From contig OZ176050.1 in assembly GCA_964247055.1 (NCBI GenBank), positions 2,542,001 to 2,606,000 on the forward strand: 64,000 nt of DNA. The letters run 5' to 3'. Below are positions 63,177 to 64,000 of this stretch, one piece after another (position 1 is the first letter of the stretch; each line of letters opens with the position of its first letter). The DNA comes from Paragordius varius. Its lineage: Eukaryota > Nematomorpha. The notes under the pieces are model-generated. The model was not told the origin of the DNA and made no database searches. It saw only the letters and a list, made by a program, of their open reading frames with translations. The translations under genes and the position numbers were made by a program.

Positions 63177-64000
63177 TTGTCTTGCCATAAACCTTTAAAC
63201 CAATGTAGTACTTGTTTAGTACCATTTATCATGGATGAAAAAGATCCAAATCTTGCAACTTTCAATTTTCAACCACAAAATTCTCCATCACCTTTTCAGT
63301 TTAATACAACGAATACACCCCATCCTTACTCAACCGCCGCCTATTTGTCCCCAATTAGCAATTATCAAAACGTAATTAGTACAGCTAACAATGAATCTTC
63401 TCCTAAAACAATTGAAGACACCAGCTCTGACACAGAGAATCTTGTAGATTTTAAAGTTGAAGCAGTAAATGAAAAGGATATTATATCCCAGGAAGACGAT
63501 ACACAAAATAATTCGCAAAATGATGCTAATATTAATTATAACGATACAAAATCACCAGATACTGATAAAGCTGCCTTAATTAATGATACATATAAAAATG
63601 ATTTCTACAACACTGCTGGAATCAGGAAATGGCAAGAAATAATAGCCTATTTTACCATACAAACACTATTAAGCATATGTTTAGACAATTAAATAAATGT
63701 CTTAATAAGTCTACAAATAATTTACCAAATAAAGATCCATACGAAGAAACGGAAGATAATCAATCAGTTAGGGGAGAAAAGAAAGACAAAACGCCAGAAA
63801 TGTATGGACCAAATGACAGTTTTTATATATCCCGTTCGTTTGAGCTTTGGCAAAAGACAAAGCCTAACCCCTGTATATTACAAGGACCAGCCATAAGTAC
63901 ACAACAGAGAAAAAGTAAATAGACGTCCCTTCATTTTGAGGAGAATTTAAGCCAAGAAGCCGAAATTTGCAAACAGTTGGAGGAATATTCGCGACAAGTT
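63177..64000 (+). pseudogene. Decayed intronless gene, copy 3
   Basis: Copy of 57585-58408 within segmental copy B, sharing the same frameshift and stop, with one visible residue change (Glu to Asp in KTIEDTSSDTEN). It continues beyond the window. Confidence 0.65.

Larger units (their letters stand above)
60618..64000 (+). repeat. Segmental duplication, copy B (runs off the window)
   Basis: Direct repeat of 55041-58408 at an offset of 5577 bp before, and 5592 bp after, the insertion near 60872. From about 61042 to the window end only isolated differences are seen (for example GAAGAGACC against GAAGACACC at 57823 / 63415). See the finding on mosaic identity. Confidence 0.95.

Overview
This is nuclear DNA of a multicellular animal: very AT-rich, with spliced genes carrying GT..AG introns, metazoan-specific families (TAK1/MAP3K7, a ZP-domain protein, RNF24/122-like RING protein) and many degraded hAT and mariner transposons. 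The genetic code is standard. Introns fall into two classes. Most are 60 to 1700 nt, but TAK1, Rab6 and the GPALPP1-like gene also carry nine introns of only 23-31 nt. Introns this short are known from dicyemid mesozoans and a few other reduced animals. The cuticlin-like ZP protein would equally suit an ecdysozoan, so I do not name a phylum.

Layout: 2.0-6.4 kb, TAK1 kinase (-), with a Ty3/gypsy fossil in one intron. 6.6-11.2 kb and 12.2-17.7 kb, two tandem ENTPD4/7-like nucleoside diphosphatases (+), the second with a decayed mariner in intron 1. 19.2-21.1 kb, membrane RING-H2 E3 ligase (-). 23.8-24.5 and 28.7-29.5 kb, two paralogous small secreted proteins of no recognised family (-), separated by a MITE and a hAT element with a perfect 8-bp target duplication. 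30.0-35.0 kb, a second hAT, a MITE built from inverted 21-nt arrays, and a mariner. 38.5-43.0 kb, ZP-domain membrane protein (+). 43.6-45.05 kb, GPALPP1-like protein (-), divergent from Rab6 (45.16-48.8 kb, +), which has two alternative last exons. 52.0-55.8 kb, a secreted protein with three Cys-Cys modules (+). From 55.04 kb its last exon and about 3 kb downstream are repeated at 60.6-64.0 kb, where the gene copy is a pseudogene. The same area holds three copies of an intronless decayed gene, one inverted.

Gene models were built by hand from conserved protein matches, splice signals and phase continuity. Ten- and eight-exon chains keep frame across every junction, which is the main support for the tiny introns. 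The 5' end of the ZP gene was not found. The genes do not form a pathway; the two divergent pairs (TAK1/ENTPD-A with 182 bp between start codons, GPALPP1/Rab6 with 102 bp) probably share promoters. The most novel-looking items are the Gly-Ser/Asn-Asn-Arg-Pro secreted pair, the duplicated Rab6 terminal exon, the ultra-short introns, and the mosaic duplication at the right end.
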